A stretch of 64,000 nt of DNA from Methylotenera sp. (GCA_021732365.1 JAKFVD010000026.1:30197-94196); one strand, 5' to 3'. Counted from the first letter of the stretch, positions 46,909-57,975 are shown. Notes: generated from the sequence alone by a model not told the origin. Translations and numbers: made by a program.

Positions 46909-48183
46909 CTACCAGCGTCTACTTAACATGAAATGAAAAAATACTCCTTCATTACGCACTTCTGCGTCGTTGCCAAAAAGCGGGCTGTCGTAAGTGACTT
47001 TTTTGGGCAATAAAAACTCTAAACCACTTGTTAATTTCCAAGTGTCGTCTAACTGCCGCGCAAATCCTACAGTTATATGGTCTTCTAATATTGCGGCAAG
47101 CAATGGATTAGAATTTCTCTCTGGCACGGGATTTTTGCCGTGGTTGTAACCTGCATAAAGCGTTGTTTTATCATCGTAAGTGTAAGCCGCACCTAATGCG
47201 TAGACTATTTGATTATGCCAGTCTTGTGGGCTCACGCTGATTATGTTTTGTGGGGCAAGGGCATTATTTGGGTCGCTAGCTGTGGTCGTCACATCATCGA
47301 TTGCATCTGCCCAATTAATCCAGTTTACTTTAGCTGATAACAGTAAATCTGGATTAGGTTTAAACGCTGCGCCTACGGCGATTTCACGCGGTAAAGCAAA
47401 ACCTTTAATACTTAACTCATCATATTTAACAATACCTAATCCTGCGCCATTAAAATTAAATTTGGCAGTACCGCCTGTTAGCGGTAACTTGGTTTTTTCA
47501 GTGTAACTCGCGCCTAATGTCCATTGGTCGTTTAATTTGTACTGCGCACCAAGTTTTAAGCCAAAGCGAATCGTATCTGCACCTTTGTTTTTAAAGCCAG
47601 CAAAGGCTGGTGGTAGTGATGTATTATAAAAAAACTCTTTCTCAATACTGGCGTAAACCATACTTAACGATGCGCCTAGCGATAATTTTTCTGTCACTTG
47701 GCAACCAAAACCAGGCGTGATTTTGGCAATACCAAATAGTGAGCTCATTTCTTCGTTACTACCAAATGGCGTATTAATGTGTTTAAACACCGCACCTGCA
47801 CCGCCTTGCGTAAAAAAGCCAACACCGACGCTACAAGGTAAGCTTTCTAGAGATTGCGCATAGCCGCCACCAGCCAGTAGCGTATAGCGATTATCGGCAT
47901 GTTGGTCATTGCGAGCGTCTGCGTGTGAAAGGTCTGTAGTGCGTAGCAACGAGCCAAAGCCATCAAAGGCTTTGCCTTTAATTTGTGCTAAACCTGCTGG
48001 GTTGGTATTCAATGCGCTGGTATCGCGTGCAACTGCCGTGTAAGCACCGCCCATCAATGTGGATTCTGCACCAAAACCAATTAAGTTAATACCGTTAGTG
48101 GCTGTTGCGGGTAAGGCAATTAACGCCAAACTTGCGGCTAATAAAAAAGTGGAAGTAGGGCTTGGTTTTAGCGAGGCCTGCAT
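46909..48183 (-). CDS. Outer-membrane protein of the OmpP1/FadL/TodX family
   Basis: This 424-residue outer-membrane beta-barrel transports hydrophobic compounds such as long-chain fatty acids or aromatics. The start is ATG 48183, giving the signal peptide MQASLKPSPTSTFLLAASL... cut near ALPATA; a TTG 24 bases upstream is less likely. The N-terminal NGINLIGFGAEST and NPAGLAQIKG carry the FadL NPA motif. The end KVTYDSPLFGN...FHFMLSRRW fits a barrel, closing with an aromatic-rich C-terminus. Substrate unknown. Confidence 0.87.
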   Translation of the reverse strand: MQASLKPSPTSTFLLAASLALIALPATATNGINLIGFGAESTLMGGAYTAVARDTSALNTNPAGLAQIKGKAFDGFGSLLRTTDLSHADARNDQHADNRYTLLAGGGYAQSLESLPCSVGVGFFTQGGAGAVFKHINTPFGSNEEMSSLFGIAKITPGFGCQVTEKLSLGASLSMVYASIEKEFFYNTSLPPAFAGFKNKGADTIRFGLKLGAQYKLNDQWTLGASYTEKTKLPLTGGTAKFNFNGAGLGIVKYDELSIKGFALPREIAVGAAFKPNPDLLLSAKVNWINWADAIDDVTTTASDPNNALAPQNIISVSPQDWHNQIVYALGAAYTYDDKTTLYAGYNHGKNPVPERNSNPLLAAILEDHITVGFARQLDDTWKLTSGLEFLLPKKVTYDSPLFGNDAEVRNEGVFFHFMLSRRW

Positions 48184-48271
48184 GTTTTTTGGCCTTGTTG
48201 TTATCAATCTTAAAGGGCTACTTAAATGCTAAATATCGCAAAAATTTAATAATTTTAAGTTTTTAATAAAT

Positions 48272-49924
48272 TTAAGTCATTGATTTGGTATAGTTAATTA
48301 AGCCATTGGTTGAGCTGTCGTAATTTTTTACGATTTCTTCGCTGGTTAATTGCGGCAGAATTTGCTGTGCAATCTGCTTGCCGTATTCAACACCCCATTG
48401 GTCGTAACTATTAATATCCCACAAAATGCCTTGCACAAATATTTTATGCTCATAAAGCGCGATTAATTTGCCTAATGTATTTGGCGTTAATTTGTCGAAT
48501 AAAATGGAAGTAGTAGGGCGATTGCCTTCAAATACCTTGTGTGGCAATAAACTTTCTAATGTTTCACCTGTTAAACCTTGTTTTTCAAGCTCGGCACGCG
48601 CTTCATCTTTGGTTTTACCCAGCATTAAAGATTGTGTTTGAGCTAAAAAGTTAGCCAATAAGATTTTGTGATGCGCATAGCCGTGTTTACCAATCGCATA
48701 ATGACTGTGTACTGGCATTAAAAAGTCAGCAGGTACAATTTGTGTGCCTTGGTGGATGAGTTGGTAAAACGCATGCTGGCCATTAGTGCCAGCTTCACCC
48801 CAAATCACAGGGCCAGTTTTGTATTGCACGCGTGTACCATCGCGGCAGATAAATTTACCGTTACTTTCCATATCGGCTTGTTGCATATAAGCGGGGAAGC
48901 GAGCTAAACCTTGGTCGTAAGGCAGAATAGCATTGGTATCGACATGGAAAAAGTTGTTATACCAAACGCCGATTAATGCCAAAATTACCGGCATATTTTC
49001 TTCTAATGGTGCGGTTTTGAAATGGTTGTCCATTTCATGCGCACCATCTAAAAGCGCTTCAAAATTATCCATGCCAACGTATAAAGCAATGCTTAAGCCA
49101 ATGGCTGACCATAGCGAATAACGGCCGCCAACCCAGTCCCAAAATGTAAACATATTGGCCGTATCAATACCGAATTCTTTTACCGCTTTTGCGTTGGTGG
49201 ATAAAGCCACAAAATGTTTAGCAACTTGGCTGTTATCTTTAGCAGATTCCAAAAACCAAGTGCGTGCCGAAGTTGCGTTGGTCATGGTTTCTTGCGTGGT
49301 AAATGTTTTTGAAGCCACAATAAAAAGCGTGGTTTCTGGATTACATTTTTCTAACGCGCGTATTAAATGTGCGCCATCAATATTTGAGACAAAATGGATG
49401 TTAAGTGCTGGGCTTGCGTACGGTTTTAACGCATCGCATACCATCACAGGGCCTAAATCAGAGCCGCCAATGCCAATATTGACGATGTCCGTAATACGTT
49501 TGCCAGTAAAACCTAACCAAGTGCCGTTACGCACTTTTTCTGAAAACTCACGCATTTGCGCTAATACTGCATTAATGTCTGGCATCACGTCTTTGCCATC
49601 CACCATCACAGGCGTATTGCTGCGATTACGCAGTGCAGTATGTAACACAGCACGATTTTCGGTGATATTGATTTTTTCACCGCTAAACATGGCGTCGCGC
49701 CATTGCTCAATTTTAGCTTCACGCGCTAATTGAAACAACAAAGGTAATGTTTCGTCGGTGATGCGGTGTTTTGAGTAATCGAATAATATATCGGCAAATT
49801 TTAAACTGTAATGTTCAAAGCGTTTTGCGTCTGCTGCAAACAAATCGCGCATATGTAACGGCGCGACTGTTTTTTGGTGCGCGCATAATTTTTGCCAAGT
49901 AGGGAATTGAGTAAGAGTTGTCAT
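48272..49924 (-). CDS. pgi: Glucose-6-phosphate isomerase
   Basis: Pgi interconverts glucose-6-phosphate and fructose-6-phosphate. The 550-residue protein has [41 protein letters not shown] (signature 1), and [15 protein letters not shown] C-terminus with [24 protein letters not shown] holds the catalytic Glu and His. It lies downstream of glgB on the same strand and supplies hexose phosphate for glycogen. In a ribulose-monophosphate methylotroph it would also serve the assimilation cycle; that is inference. Confidence 0.96.
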   Translation of the reverse strand: MTTLTQFPTWQKLCAHQKTVAPLHMRDLFAADAKRFEHYSLKFADILFDYSKHRITDETLPLLFQLAREAKIEQWRDAMFSGEKINITENRAVLHTALRNRSNTPVMVDGKDVMPDINAVLAQMREFSEKVRNGTWLGFTGKRITDIVNIGIGGSDLGPVMVCDALKPYASPALNIHFVSNIDGAHLIRALEKCNPETTLFIVASKTFTTQETMTNATSARTWFLESAKDNSQVAKHFVALSTNAKAVKEFGIDTANMFTFWDWVGGRYSLWSAIGLSIALYVGMDNFEALLDGAHEMDNHFKTAPLEENMPVILALIGVWYNNFFHVDTNAILPYDQGLARFPAYMQQADMESNGKFICRDGTRVQYKTGPVIWGEAGTNGQHAFYQLIHQGTQIVPADFLMPVHSHYAIGKHGYAHHKILLANFLAQTQSLMLGKTKDEARAELEKQGLTGETLESLLPHKVFEGNRPTTSILFDKLTPNTLGKLIALYEHKIFVQGILWDINSYDQWGVEYGKQIAQQILPQLTSEEIVKNYDSSTNGLINYTKSMT

Positions 49925-49996
49925 TTATTATTTAAAACAGTAAGTTATTCTATATATTTAATGCTATTTATTAAATAAATCGGTCATTTTTTAGTG

Positions 49997-52171
49997 TTAA
50001 GTTTTATGTGTGATAATTAATCCAGCCAATGGTGGCAAAGTAATTAACAGTGATTGCTGATGATGCATCCAAGCAATATTTTCTGTCTGCAAACCAGCGC
50101 CATTGCCTTGATTTCCACCGCCGTAATATCCCGCATCGCTATTAAATATTTCGGCATATTGGCCAGCTTTTGGCACGCCAATACGGTAATTTTGGCGTAA
50201 CACAGGTGTAAAATTCAGCACTATTATAGCAAAAGAATTATCTAGGCCGCGTCTCACAAAGCTAATAATTGATTGATCAGAATCGTGGCAATCAATCCAA
50301 TCAAAGCCTTGTACTTCAAAATCGAGATTATGCAGACACGCTAAGTGCAAATAATGCATATTCAAATCGCGTGTTGCACGCTGTATACCAATATGCGCTT
50401 CGTACTCCAGCAAATGCCAATCTAAACTGGTATTCACGTTCCACTCAACGCCTTGCGCAATTTCATTGCCCATGAAATTCAATTTTTTGCCAGGGCTTGT
50501 CATCTGCAAAGTCATTAATAGGCGCAAATTAGCAAATTTTTGCCATGAATCGCCAGGCATCTTGCCAATCAACGAACCTTTTCCATGCACGACTTCGTCA
50601 TGTGAAAATGGTAATACAAAGTTTTCGCTGTAAGCGTAAAGCTGACCAAAAGTGAGCATGCTGTGATGATATTTGCGATGTACGGGCTCGTTTTCAATAT
50701 AGCTGAGCGTGTCGTTCATCCAGCCCATATTCCACTTCATACTAAAGCCCAAGCCGCCTAAATAAATAGGGCGCGATACACCAGGCCACGCGGTAGATTC
50801 TTCTGCAATGGTGAGTGCGCCTGGAAAATCTTGGTGCACAATCATATTGAGTTGTTTTAAGAAATCAATGGCTTCCAGATTTTCGCGTCCGCCAAATTTA
50901 TTCGGCACCCATTCACCTGCTTTGCGTGAGTAGTCCAAATAAAGCATAGATGCGACTGCATCTACACGCAAGCCGTCAATGTGGAATTCTTTTAACCAAA
51001 AATAAGCGCTGGCAATCAAGAAATTGCGTACTTCGTTGCGGCCATAGTTAAAAATCAGCGTGCCCCAATCTTGATGCTCACCAATTCGTGGGTCTTCATG
51101 TTCGTACAATGCCGTGCCGTCAAAACGCGCTAGCGCCCAATCATCTTTAGGAAAATGGCCAGGCACCCAATCCAAAATCACACCAATATTGGCTTGATGA
51201 CAGGCATCTATTAAAAACTTCAAATCGTCTGGCGCACCAAATCGATTAGTCACGCCAAAATAGCCCGTAGTTTGATAACCCCAAGATTCATTTAATGGAT
51301 GCTCAGTAATAGGCAATAATTCAATATGCGTATAACCCATATCGGCTACATAGGGCACTAATTCAGCAGCCAATTCACGATACGTTAATGGCAAGTTGCC
51401 ATGTTTGCGGCGCCATGAACCAACATGCACTTCGTAACAATTAAATGGGGCGTGTAACCAGTCGCTTTTTGCGCGCTGGTTTAACCAAGCGCTATCTTGC
51501 CATTGGTAGTTGCTGTTGGCAGATATCTTAGCCGCTGTTCCAGGACGTGCTTCAAACTCACGCGCGAAAGGGTCTGTTTTGGTTAACAAAGCATGCGTTT
51601 GACGATTGCGGATTTCAAACTTATATAAGGTTTCTGCTGCTAGATTTGGAATAAATAATTCCCATACGCCAGTGCTGCCGCGTACGCGCATCGGGTTAAC
51701 GCGGCCATCCCATTGATTAAAGTTGCCAATCACACTGACGCGCTCTGCATTAGGTGCCCAGACCGCAAAGCGGACGCCAATCACACCTTGATGCTCTACA
51801 ATGCGCGCACCAAAGGTGTTGTAAGCCTGATTGAGTGAGCCTTCACCAAATAAATATAATTCGTTATCGGTTAATATTGGATTAAAACTATAAGTGTCAA
51901 CAGTTTCTTGCAATTGTTGATTGGCTTCAATTTGAATCACACAAGGCGAAGCTGGTGCTGTTTTACCACGCCATTCATATAAACCGGCGGCATGAACGCG
52001 CGCACATTCCACCCATTTTGTTTTAACTTTCAAGCTGACTTTTTCGGCATAAGGTAGAAAAGTGCGAAAGACAAATTCAGCACCTTCTTTATGTAAACCT
52101 AGATAAGCGAATGCATCGTGATGTTTTGCATCAAGTATGAGATGGAGTTGATTTTGAGGTGCGCTAGCCAC
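49997..52171 (-). CDS. glgB: 1,4-alpha-glucan branching enzyme
   Basis: GlgB makes alpha-1,6 branches in glycogen. The 724-residue protein has two N-terminal CBM48-type domains (about 10-105 and 115-215, AVWAPNAERVSVIGNFNQWD), then the GH13 catalytic barrel. The barrel has HIELLPITEHP, the nucleophile Asp in GLRVDAVASML, the acid Glu in IAEESTAWP, and LPFSHDEVVHG. A C-terminal beta domain follows. Length is usual (E. coli 728). It is divergent from glgC. Confidence 0.96.
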   Translation of the reverse strand: MASAPQNQLHLILDAKHHDAFAYLGLHKEGAEFVFRTFLPYAEKVSLKVKTKWVECARVHAAGLYEWRGKTAPASPCVIQIEANQQLQETVDTYSFNPILTDNELYLFGEGSLNQAYNTFGARIVEHQGVIGVRFAVWAPNAERVSVIGNFNQWDGRVNPMRVRGSTGVWELFIPNLAAETLYKFEIRNRQTHALLTKTDPFAREFEARPGTAAKISANSNYQWQDSAWLNQRAKSDWLHAPFNCYEVHVGSWRRKHGNLPLTYRELAAELVPYVADMGYTHIELLPITEHPLNESWGYQTTGYFGVTNRFGAPDDLKFLIDACHQANIGVILDWVPGHFPKDDWALARFDGTALYEHEDPRIGEHQDWGTLIFNYGRNEVRNFLIASAYFWLKEFHIDGLRVDAVASMLYLDYSRKAGEWVPNKFGGRENLEAIDFLKQLNMIVHQDFPGALTIAEESTAWPGVSRPIYLGGLGFSMKWNMGWMNDTLSYIENEPVHRKYHHSMLTFGQLYAYSENFVLPFSHDEVVHGKGSLIGKMPGDSWQKFANLRLLMTLQMTSPGKKLNFMGNEIAQGVEWNVNTSLDWHLLEYEAHIGIQRATRDLNMHYLHLACLHNLDFEVQGFDWIDCHDSDQSIISFVRRGLDNSFAIIVLNFTPVLRQNYRIGVPKAGQYAEIFNSDAGYYGGGNQGNGAGLQTENIAWMHHQQSLLITLPPLAGLIITHKT

Positions 52172-52370
52172 GATATAATTTCTTTAAAATCAGTTTAATT
52201 AGACTGGATTATAACCCGTATCTAAGCCTATAATTAAATTGTAATTATTTTGTATCTTTTTAACATATTAAATAATTATTAAACTAATGTTATTTGCCCA
52301 ACATGGCTATATCCTAGCCTGCAAGACAATAATGTTTATTCTTTATTGACTAAGTTCGAGGAGGGCAACC

Positions 52371-53639
52371 ATGGCACAAGACAATAATAACTCACGATTT
52401 ATTAGCACAATGACTAAGAATACGGTTGCGCTAATTTTGGCTGGCGGGCGCGGTAGCCGTTTAAAAGATTTAACCGATCGACGCGCAAAACCTGCCGTGC
52501 CATTTGGCGGAAAATTCCGCATTATTGATTTCCCATTATCCAATTGCATTAACTCTGGTATTCGCCGCGTTGGTGTCATTACGCAGTACAAATCACATAG
52601 TTTAATCCGCCATATTCAGCGTGGCTGGAGTTTTTTAAACGGTGAGTTTGACGAATATATTGAGCTGTTGCCTGCATCTCAGCAAAATAATAATGAAGAA
52701 TGGTACAAAGGCACCGCTGATGCTGTGCATCAAAATGTCGATATTTTGCAATCCAGTAACGCGCAATATGTGGTGATTTTAGCGGGCGATCATATTTACA
52801 AAATGGATTATGGCCAGATGCTGGCCACCCATGCTAAAAATAATGCTGATATGACGATTGCTTGTTTGAACGTGCCTTTAGAAGAAGCTAAGGGCTTTGG
52901 TGTGATGGCCGTGGATGATGAAGACCGCATAATTGAGTTTGCCGAAAAACCAGCTAACCCCAAACATATGCCGGGCGATAAAACACAAGCCTTGGCCAGC
53001 ATGGGCATTTACATTTTTAACGCACAATTTTTGTATGAGCAATTAGCCAGAGATGCGGCTGATCCAAACTCTACCAAAGATTTTGGTGGCGACATTATTC
53101 CTTACCTGATTTCGCGCGCACGGGTTTATGCGCACCGATTTACAGAAAGCTGCGTAGGCGCTAAAAATGGTTTTTACTACTGGCGTGATGTAGGTACGGT
53201 AGATGCTTATTGGGAAGCCAATATGGAATTAACCCGTGTAACACCCGAACTAAATATGTATGACAGTATTTGGCCAATTTGGACGCATCAAGAACAAGTA
53301 CCGCCCGCTAAGTTTGTATTTAACGATGAAGGTAGAACTGGTAAAGCGACTGATTCGATTGTGTCAGGCGGTTGCTTAATTAGTGGTTCATGTGTCACCA
53401 GCTCGGTTTTATTTTCGAATGTGCGCGTGCACAGTTATTGCGACATCGAAGGCGCAGTATTATTGCCAAGTGTAGTAGTACATCGTCACGCTAAATTAAA
53501 AAATGTGGTGGTGGACAAAGGCGTAGAGATTCCAGAAGGCATAGAAATTGGTTTTGATGTGAAAGCAGATAAAAAACGCTTCTACGTGTCCGAAAAGGGC
53601 ACAGTGCTGGTGACTAAATCCATGCTACTTAAGCTATAA
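52371..53639 (+). CDS. glgC: Glucose-1-phosphate adenylyltransferase
   Basis: GlgC makes ADP-glucose, the committed step of bacterial glycogen synthesis. The 422-residue protein has [50 protein letters not shown], and FAEKPANP with the sugar-phosphate site. The C-terminal left-handed beta-helix supports allosteric control. A strong ribosome site (GAGGAGGG, eight bases before the ATG) suggests high expression. It heads glgC-GH57-malQ-glk, diverging from glgB-pgi. Confidence 0.97.
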   Translation: MAQDNNNSRFISTMTKNTVALILAGGRGSRLKDLTDRRAKPAVPFGGKFRIIDFPLSNCINSGIRRVGVITQYKSHSLIRHIQRGWSFLNGEFDEYIELLPASQQNNNEEWYKGTADAVHQNVDILQSSNAQYVVILAGDHIYKMDYGQMLATHAKNNADMTIACLNVPLEEAKGFGVMAVDDEDRIIEFAEKPANPKHMPGDKTQALASMGIYIFNAQFLYEQLARDAADPNSTKDFGGDIIPYLISRARVYAHRFTESCVGAKNGFYYWRDVGTVDAYWEANMELTRVTPELNMYDSIWPIWTHQEQVPPAKFVFNDEGRTGKATDSIVSGGCLISGSCVTSSVLFSNVRVHSYCDIEGAVLLPSVVVHRHAKLKNVVVDKGVEIPEGIEIGFDVKADKKRFYVSEKGTVLVTKSMLLKL

Positions 53640-53682
53640 ATTTGCGTAAAAAAGTTTAAATTATTTAAAGTGAAATATTGAG

Positions 53683-55425
53683 ATGATGAATCAACCTAAA
53701 TTATTAATTTCGCTTTACTGGCATATGCACCAGCCAGATTATCGCGATTCAATTTCAGGCGAATATGTTCTACCTTGGACTTATCTGCATGCGATAAAAG
53801 ATTATTCTGATATGGCTTACCATTTGGAAATGAATCCAAAAGCCAAAGTGAGCTTTAACTTTGTGCCTATTTTGCTGGATCAGTTAGAAGATTACGCCCA
53901 GCAATTTAAAACTCGTTGCGTCAAAGACCCCATACTAAAATTACTCAGTACCAATGATTTATGGGTGATTACACCTGAAGAGCGCCGATTAATTAAAGAT
54001 AGCTGCTTTAAAAGCTATCACGAAAAAATGCTCAAACCGTTTCCTGATTACGAGCGGCTTTACAAGATGTATGAGTTTTTAATTGAAGATGGGCGTGATG
54101 ACTTAATCTATTTATCAGGTCAATATTTAGCCGATTTGTTAGTTTGGTACCATCTGGCATGGATGGGCGAAAGCGTGCGTCAAAACAACGCTTTAGTGCA
54201 AAATTTAATGAGTAAAGGTAAGAAATTTACCAATGAAGACCGTCTGGCTTTGTATGATTTGGTTGGCGAACTGATTGGTAATTTAATTCCGCGCTATAAA
54301 AAGCTGGCAGAATCAGGCCAAATTGAGATTTCCAGCACGCCACATTACCATCCCATATTACCGTTATTACTCGATTTTGAAACGACGCATGATGCCATGA
54401 GTAATGCCATTTTGCCTAAAACAGCCAATTATCCTGGTGGCGCGGCGCGTGCTATTGACCATTTAAAAGATGCAACGGCTTCGCACAAGCGCCGTTTTGG
54501 CATGGCGCCTAATGGCATGTGGCCGTCAGAGGGTGCAGTTTCTAAAGAAAGTTTATTGCTAATGGCAAGTCAAGGCGTGCAATGGGCGGCATCGGGTGAG
54601 GGTGTACTGGCGAATAGCCTGCGCAAATCTAATCCTAAAAAAGCATTGGTATCGCGTCACGATTACCTCTACAAGCCTTATAAAGTGACCAGAGGTGATG
54701 ATGAAATTACCTGTTTTTTCCGAGATGATAGGTTATCTGACAAAATCGGCTTTGAATACTCTAAATTACACAGTAGTGAAGCGGTAAACGACTTTATTCA
54801 AACTTTAGAGCATATTTACAATACGTATCAACGCCAAGAAAACCCAGTGGTTAGCGTGATTTTAGATGGCGAAAATGCGTGGGAATATTATCCTTACAAC
54901 GGTCACTATTTTTTAACTGAGCTTTATGCAGCATTGGCTAACCACCCAAATATTGAGATGGTGACGCAATCAGAAGTCTTACAGGCGATTAAATCACCCA
55001 GTAAAAGTGCTTATAAAATTCACTGCGGCACCTTGTCAGAAATTTCGGCAGGTAGCTGGGTGTATGGCAGCTTTAGCACTTGGATTGGTAGCGTAGATAA
55101 AAACTATGGCTGGGATTTATTGTGCGAGGCTAAAAAATCTTATGACAAAGTGTTGAAATCAGGCAAATTAAGTACAGAAGAAAAGCAGCGCGCAGAAGAT
55201 CAATTGTCTGTTTGTGAAGGCTCTGATTGGTTTTGGTGGCTGGGGGATTACAACGCAGCCATGAGTGTGAGTAGTTTCGATCAGCTCTATCGCCGCAATT
55301 TAATGAATCTATATCGTTTGCTTAAACTGCCAATTCCTGAGCATCTGAATGCCTCTATTAGCTTGGGAGATAGTCAAGCTGCAAACGACTCTAACAGCGG
55401 AACAATGCGCAGAGGGCAAGAGTAG
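53683..55425 (+). CDS. Glycoside hydrolase family 57 (alpha-amylase / glucanotransferase-like)
   Basis: GH57 enzymes act on alpha-glucans by a retaining mechanism with a Glu nucleophile. The 580-residue protein has SLYWHMHQPDYRD (motif 1, with the HMHQP core), NFVPILLDQLEDYA, SSTPHYHPILPLL, GMWPSEGAVSKESLLLMA with the conserved Glu, and VILDGENAWEYYPYN. This assigns the family, but amylase, glucanotransferase and branching activity cannot be told apart from sequence. Placement between glgC and malQ supports glycogen remodelling. The start is ATG 53683 or 53686. Confidence 0.88.
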   Translation: MMNQPKLLISLYWHMHQPDYRDSISGEYVLPWTYLHAIKDYSDMAYHLEMNPKAKVSFNFVPILLDQLEDYAQQFKTRCVKDPILKLLSTNDLWVITPEERRLIKDSCFKSYHEKMLKPFPDYERLYKMYEFLIEDGRDDLIYLSGQYLADLLVWYHLAWMGESVRQNNALVQNLMSKGKKFTNEDRLALYDLVGELIGNLIPRYKKLAESGQIEISSTPHYHPILPLLLDFETTHDAMSNAILPKTANYPGGAARAIDHLKDATASHKRRFGMAPNGMWPSEGAVSKESLLLMASQGVQWAASGEGVLANSLRKSNPKKALVSRHDYLYKPYKVTRGDDEITCFFRDDRLSDKIGFEYSKLHSSEAVNDFIQTLEHIYNTYQRQENPVVSVILDGENAWEYYPYNGHYFLTELYAALANHPNIEMVTQSEVLQAIKSPSKSAYKIHCGTLSEISAGSWVYGSFSTWIGSVDKNYGWDLLCEAKKSYDKVLKSGKLSTEEKQRAEDQLSVCEGSDWFWWLGDYNAAMSVSSFDQLYRRNLMNLYRLLKLPIPEHLNASISLGDSQAANDSNSGTMRRGQE

Positions 55426-55545
55426 ATAAATTTAATTATTTTAAGATTCCACACGGTTAAGTACTTAAGTCACAGCACTTATTAAAAACACCTGAATTTA
55501 AAAACATTTGGATAGATAAAGTAAGAAACATAATAAAGAAATAAG

Positions 55546-57021
55546 ATGAAAAAATCACAACAACGTAAAGCCGGTGTTTTATTACATATTAGCTCCTTGC
55601 CAGCAGGCAATATGGGCGCACAGGCAAAACGTTTCGTTGATTTTTTAAGTGCAGCTGGGGTAAGTGTTTGGCAGACGCTACCCTTAAATATGCCGCACAA
55701 CGATGGTTCTCCTTACCAGTGTTTAAGCGCGCATGCAGGTAACCCTGCATTTATCGATTTACAGCAATTGCTAGATACAAAATTGATTAGTGCAGCAGAT
55801 TTGCAAACCTATACAGCACAGCCAACATTAGCGCAGCACCAAAAAATATTTGAAAAAGCCTACTGTGTTGTTTCTCAACAAACAGATTCGCCTGAGTGCA
55901 TTGCTTATAAAAAGTTTTGCAAAAAACACAGCCACTGGCTGAATGATTTTGCTTTATTTTTAGTCTTGCGTCAGCAATTTAACCATGCTAGTTGGAATGC
56001 TTGGCCAATTGCCTATAAAAAACGTGATTTAAAAACACTTAACTTAGCCAAAAAACAGCATGCGCAAGCAATTGCTGTGATTAAATTTACTCAATTTATT
56101 TTCTTTAAGCAGTGGTGCGCCTTAAAAGCTTATGCAAACAATCACCATATTGCTATGTTTGGCGATATACCAATTTTTGTGGCATTTGATAGTGCTGATG
56201 TATGGGCGAATCCAGAATTATTTAAGCTGGATAAACGCTGTAATATGACCGTTGTGGCAGGCGTACCGCCTGATTATTTTTCTGATACTGGGCAGCGCTG
56301 GGGCAATCCGCACTACAACTGGCGCGCGATGAAAAAAGAAGATTTTAAATGGTGGCTAGCGCGTATGCACACGCAAAATAGCATGTTTGATATGGTGCGC
56401 ATTGATCACTTTAGAGGTCTGCAGGCAGCATGGGAAATCCCCGCCTCCGAAGATACGGCAATCAATGGTAAGTGGCAGATTGCACCAGGAGATTCACTGT
56501 TATGCGCAATCAAAAAGCGGTTCAAAAAAATGTGCTTAGTGGCAGAAGACTTGGGCATTATTACCGACGAAGTAAACGCCTTAAGATACCAATTTGAAAT
56601 GCCGGGTATGAAAATCTTGCAATTTGCGTTTGGTGGTGGTGACGATAACTTGTATCTGCCACAAAATATTGAAGACAATAGTGTGGTTTACACAGGTACA
56701 CATGACAATGATACTACGCTTGGTTGGTATCAGCAGCTTGAAGAAAATGCAAAAAAACATCTGCATGCGGTGTTAGATAGCGAAGAGCCTGATATGCCAA
56801 ATGCCTTAATCGACATGGCGTTTGCAACTCAGGCCGATTTAGCGATTATTCCCATGCAGGATATTTTAGCGCTAGATAGCACTAATCGTATGAATACACC
56901 CGGCACGTTAGGCGGCAACTGGGTTTGGCGCTTTAATTGGGAAGAGTTAACACCTGAAAAACAACAATATTTTGCAGGCGCCGTGCAGCGTTCTGGCAGG
57001 CACGCTAGCCAGCAAAATTAG
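55546..57021 (+). CDS. malQ: 4-alpha-glucanotransferase (amylomaltase)
   Basis: MalQ moves glucan chains between maltodextrins, releasing glucose. The 491-residue GH77 enzyme has RKAGVLLHISSLPA, WQTLPL, SPYQCLSAHAGNP, FGDIPIFVAFDSADVWANP, and catalytic Asp287 in MVRIDHFRG. Catalytic Glu334 is in VAEDLGIIT, and YTGTHDNDTTLGWY closes the site. It is followed two bases later by the ROK kinase, which can phosphorylate the released glucose. Confidence 0.95.
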   Translation: MKKSQQRKAGVLLHISSLPAGNMGAQAKRFVDFLSAAGVSVWQTLPLNMPHNDGSPYQCLSAHAGNPAFIDLQQLLDTKLISAADLQTYTAQPTLAQHQKIFEKAYCVVSQQTDSPECIAYKKFCKKHSHWLNDFALFLVLRQQFNHASWNAWPIAYKKRDLKTLNLAKKQHAQAIAVIKFTQFIFFKQWCALKAYANNHHIAMFGDIPIFVAFDSADVWANPELFKLDKRCNMTVVAGVPPDYFSDTGQRWGNPHYNWRAMKKEDFKWWLARMHTQNSMFDMVRIDHFRGLQAAWEIPASEDTAINGKWQIAPGDSLLCAIKKRFKKMCLVAEDLGIITDEVNALRYQFEMPGMKILQFAFGGGDDNLYLPQNIEDNSVVYTGTHDNDTTLGWYQQLEENAKKHLHAVLDSEEPDMPNALIDMAFATQADLAIIPMQDILALDSTNRMNTPGTLGGNWVWRFNWEELTPEKQQYFAGAVQRSGRHASQQN

Positions 57022-57023
57022 CA

Positions 57024-57968
57024 ATGAGCATGCTAATTGGCATTGATGTAGGCGGCACCAATTTACGTTTAGGCGTGATAAAAAGTCAGGATGGTGCATT
57101 ACAAGTGTTAGAAGAAACGCGCTTTCGTGCAGATTTTTCACAGATATGCAAAGCCCATACACCACAGCAAGCTTGGCAACATATTTTAAATACCACAGCT
57201 GATGCCATTCAAACTGTGCGGCAACGATATCCAGATGTTAGTGGAGTGGGTATTGGTTTTCCGGGTTTTATTAATCCAGTTTCCCAAAAAATAGCCCAAT
57301 CACCCAATTTGCCAGGCTTAAGTGATGTGGATTTAAGTGCAGATTTGAGTCAACTAATTGGTTTGCCTGTAGTGGTGGAAAACGACGCGCTTGCTGCCGC
57401 CTTTGGTGAATATGCCAATCAACATTTTGCGCAAGGTACAAACTTAATCTATATTGGCTTGGGCACAGGGGTTGGCGGCGGTTTAATCTTAAACGGTCAG
57501 CCATTTCAGGGCGACCACGGCGTGGCGATGGAAGTGGGGCATATCATCGTTCAACCCAATGGCAGGCTTTGTGGCTGCGGCAATTCAGGCTGTGTGGAAC
57601 AATATGCATCAGCTAGCGGCCTTGCGAAAACGTATTTTGAAACAACAAATCAACGTTGCACTGCCGCAGAAATTGCAGCGCAAGCACATCAAGGTAATCA
57701 AAACGCGCTATTTGCTTATGCGCTGGCAGGTTCAACTTTGGCGAAAGCCTTGGCGCATACATTAAAAGTCATCGATGTAAAACACTTGGTTGTTGGCGGC
57801 GGCATGAGTGCCGCTTGGCCTTTTATGCAGGCAGCTTTTCAGCAGCAATTAACGCAAGATTTAATTCCAGTTTTGCGTGGCCAGCTTAATATTGTGATTT
57901 CTACGATGGGTGACCAAGCAGGTATGATTGGCGCAGCGATGTTAGCACAGCAAAAAGCGGACATTTAA
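57024..57968 (+). CDS. ROK-family glucokinase/sugar kinase
   Basis: The 314-residue protein has the ATP-binding start LIGIDVGGTNLRLG, VENDALAAAFGEY (sugar-binding with catalytic Asp), and GTGVGGGLILNG. The ROK zinc motif CGCGNSGCVEQYASASGL comes with the preceding His in GHIIV. It probably makes glucose-6-phosphate from the glucose released by MalQ and GH57; other hexoses such as fructose or N-acetylglucosamine are possible. It starts two bases after malQ, implying coupling. Confidence 0.9.
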   Translation: MSMLIGIDVGGTNLRLGVIKSQDGALQVLEETRFRADFSQICKAHTPQQAWQHILNTTADAIQTVRQRYPDVSGVGIGFPGFINPVSQKIAQSPNLPGLSDVDLSADLSQLIGLPVVVENDALAAAFGEYANQHFAQGTNLIYIGLGTGVGGGLILNGQPFQGDHGVAMEVGHIIVQPNGRLCGCGNSGCVEQYASASGLAKTYFETTNQRCTAAEIAAQAHQGNQNALFAYALAGSTLAKALAHTLKVIDVKHLVVGGGMSAAWPFMQAAFQQQLTQDLIPVLRGQLNIVISTMGDQAGMIGAAMLAQQKADI

Positions 57969-57975
57969 AGTATAA

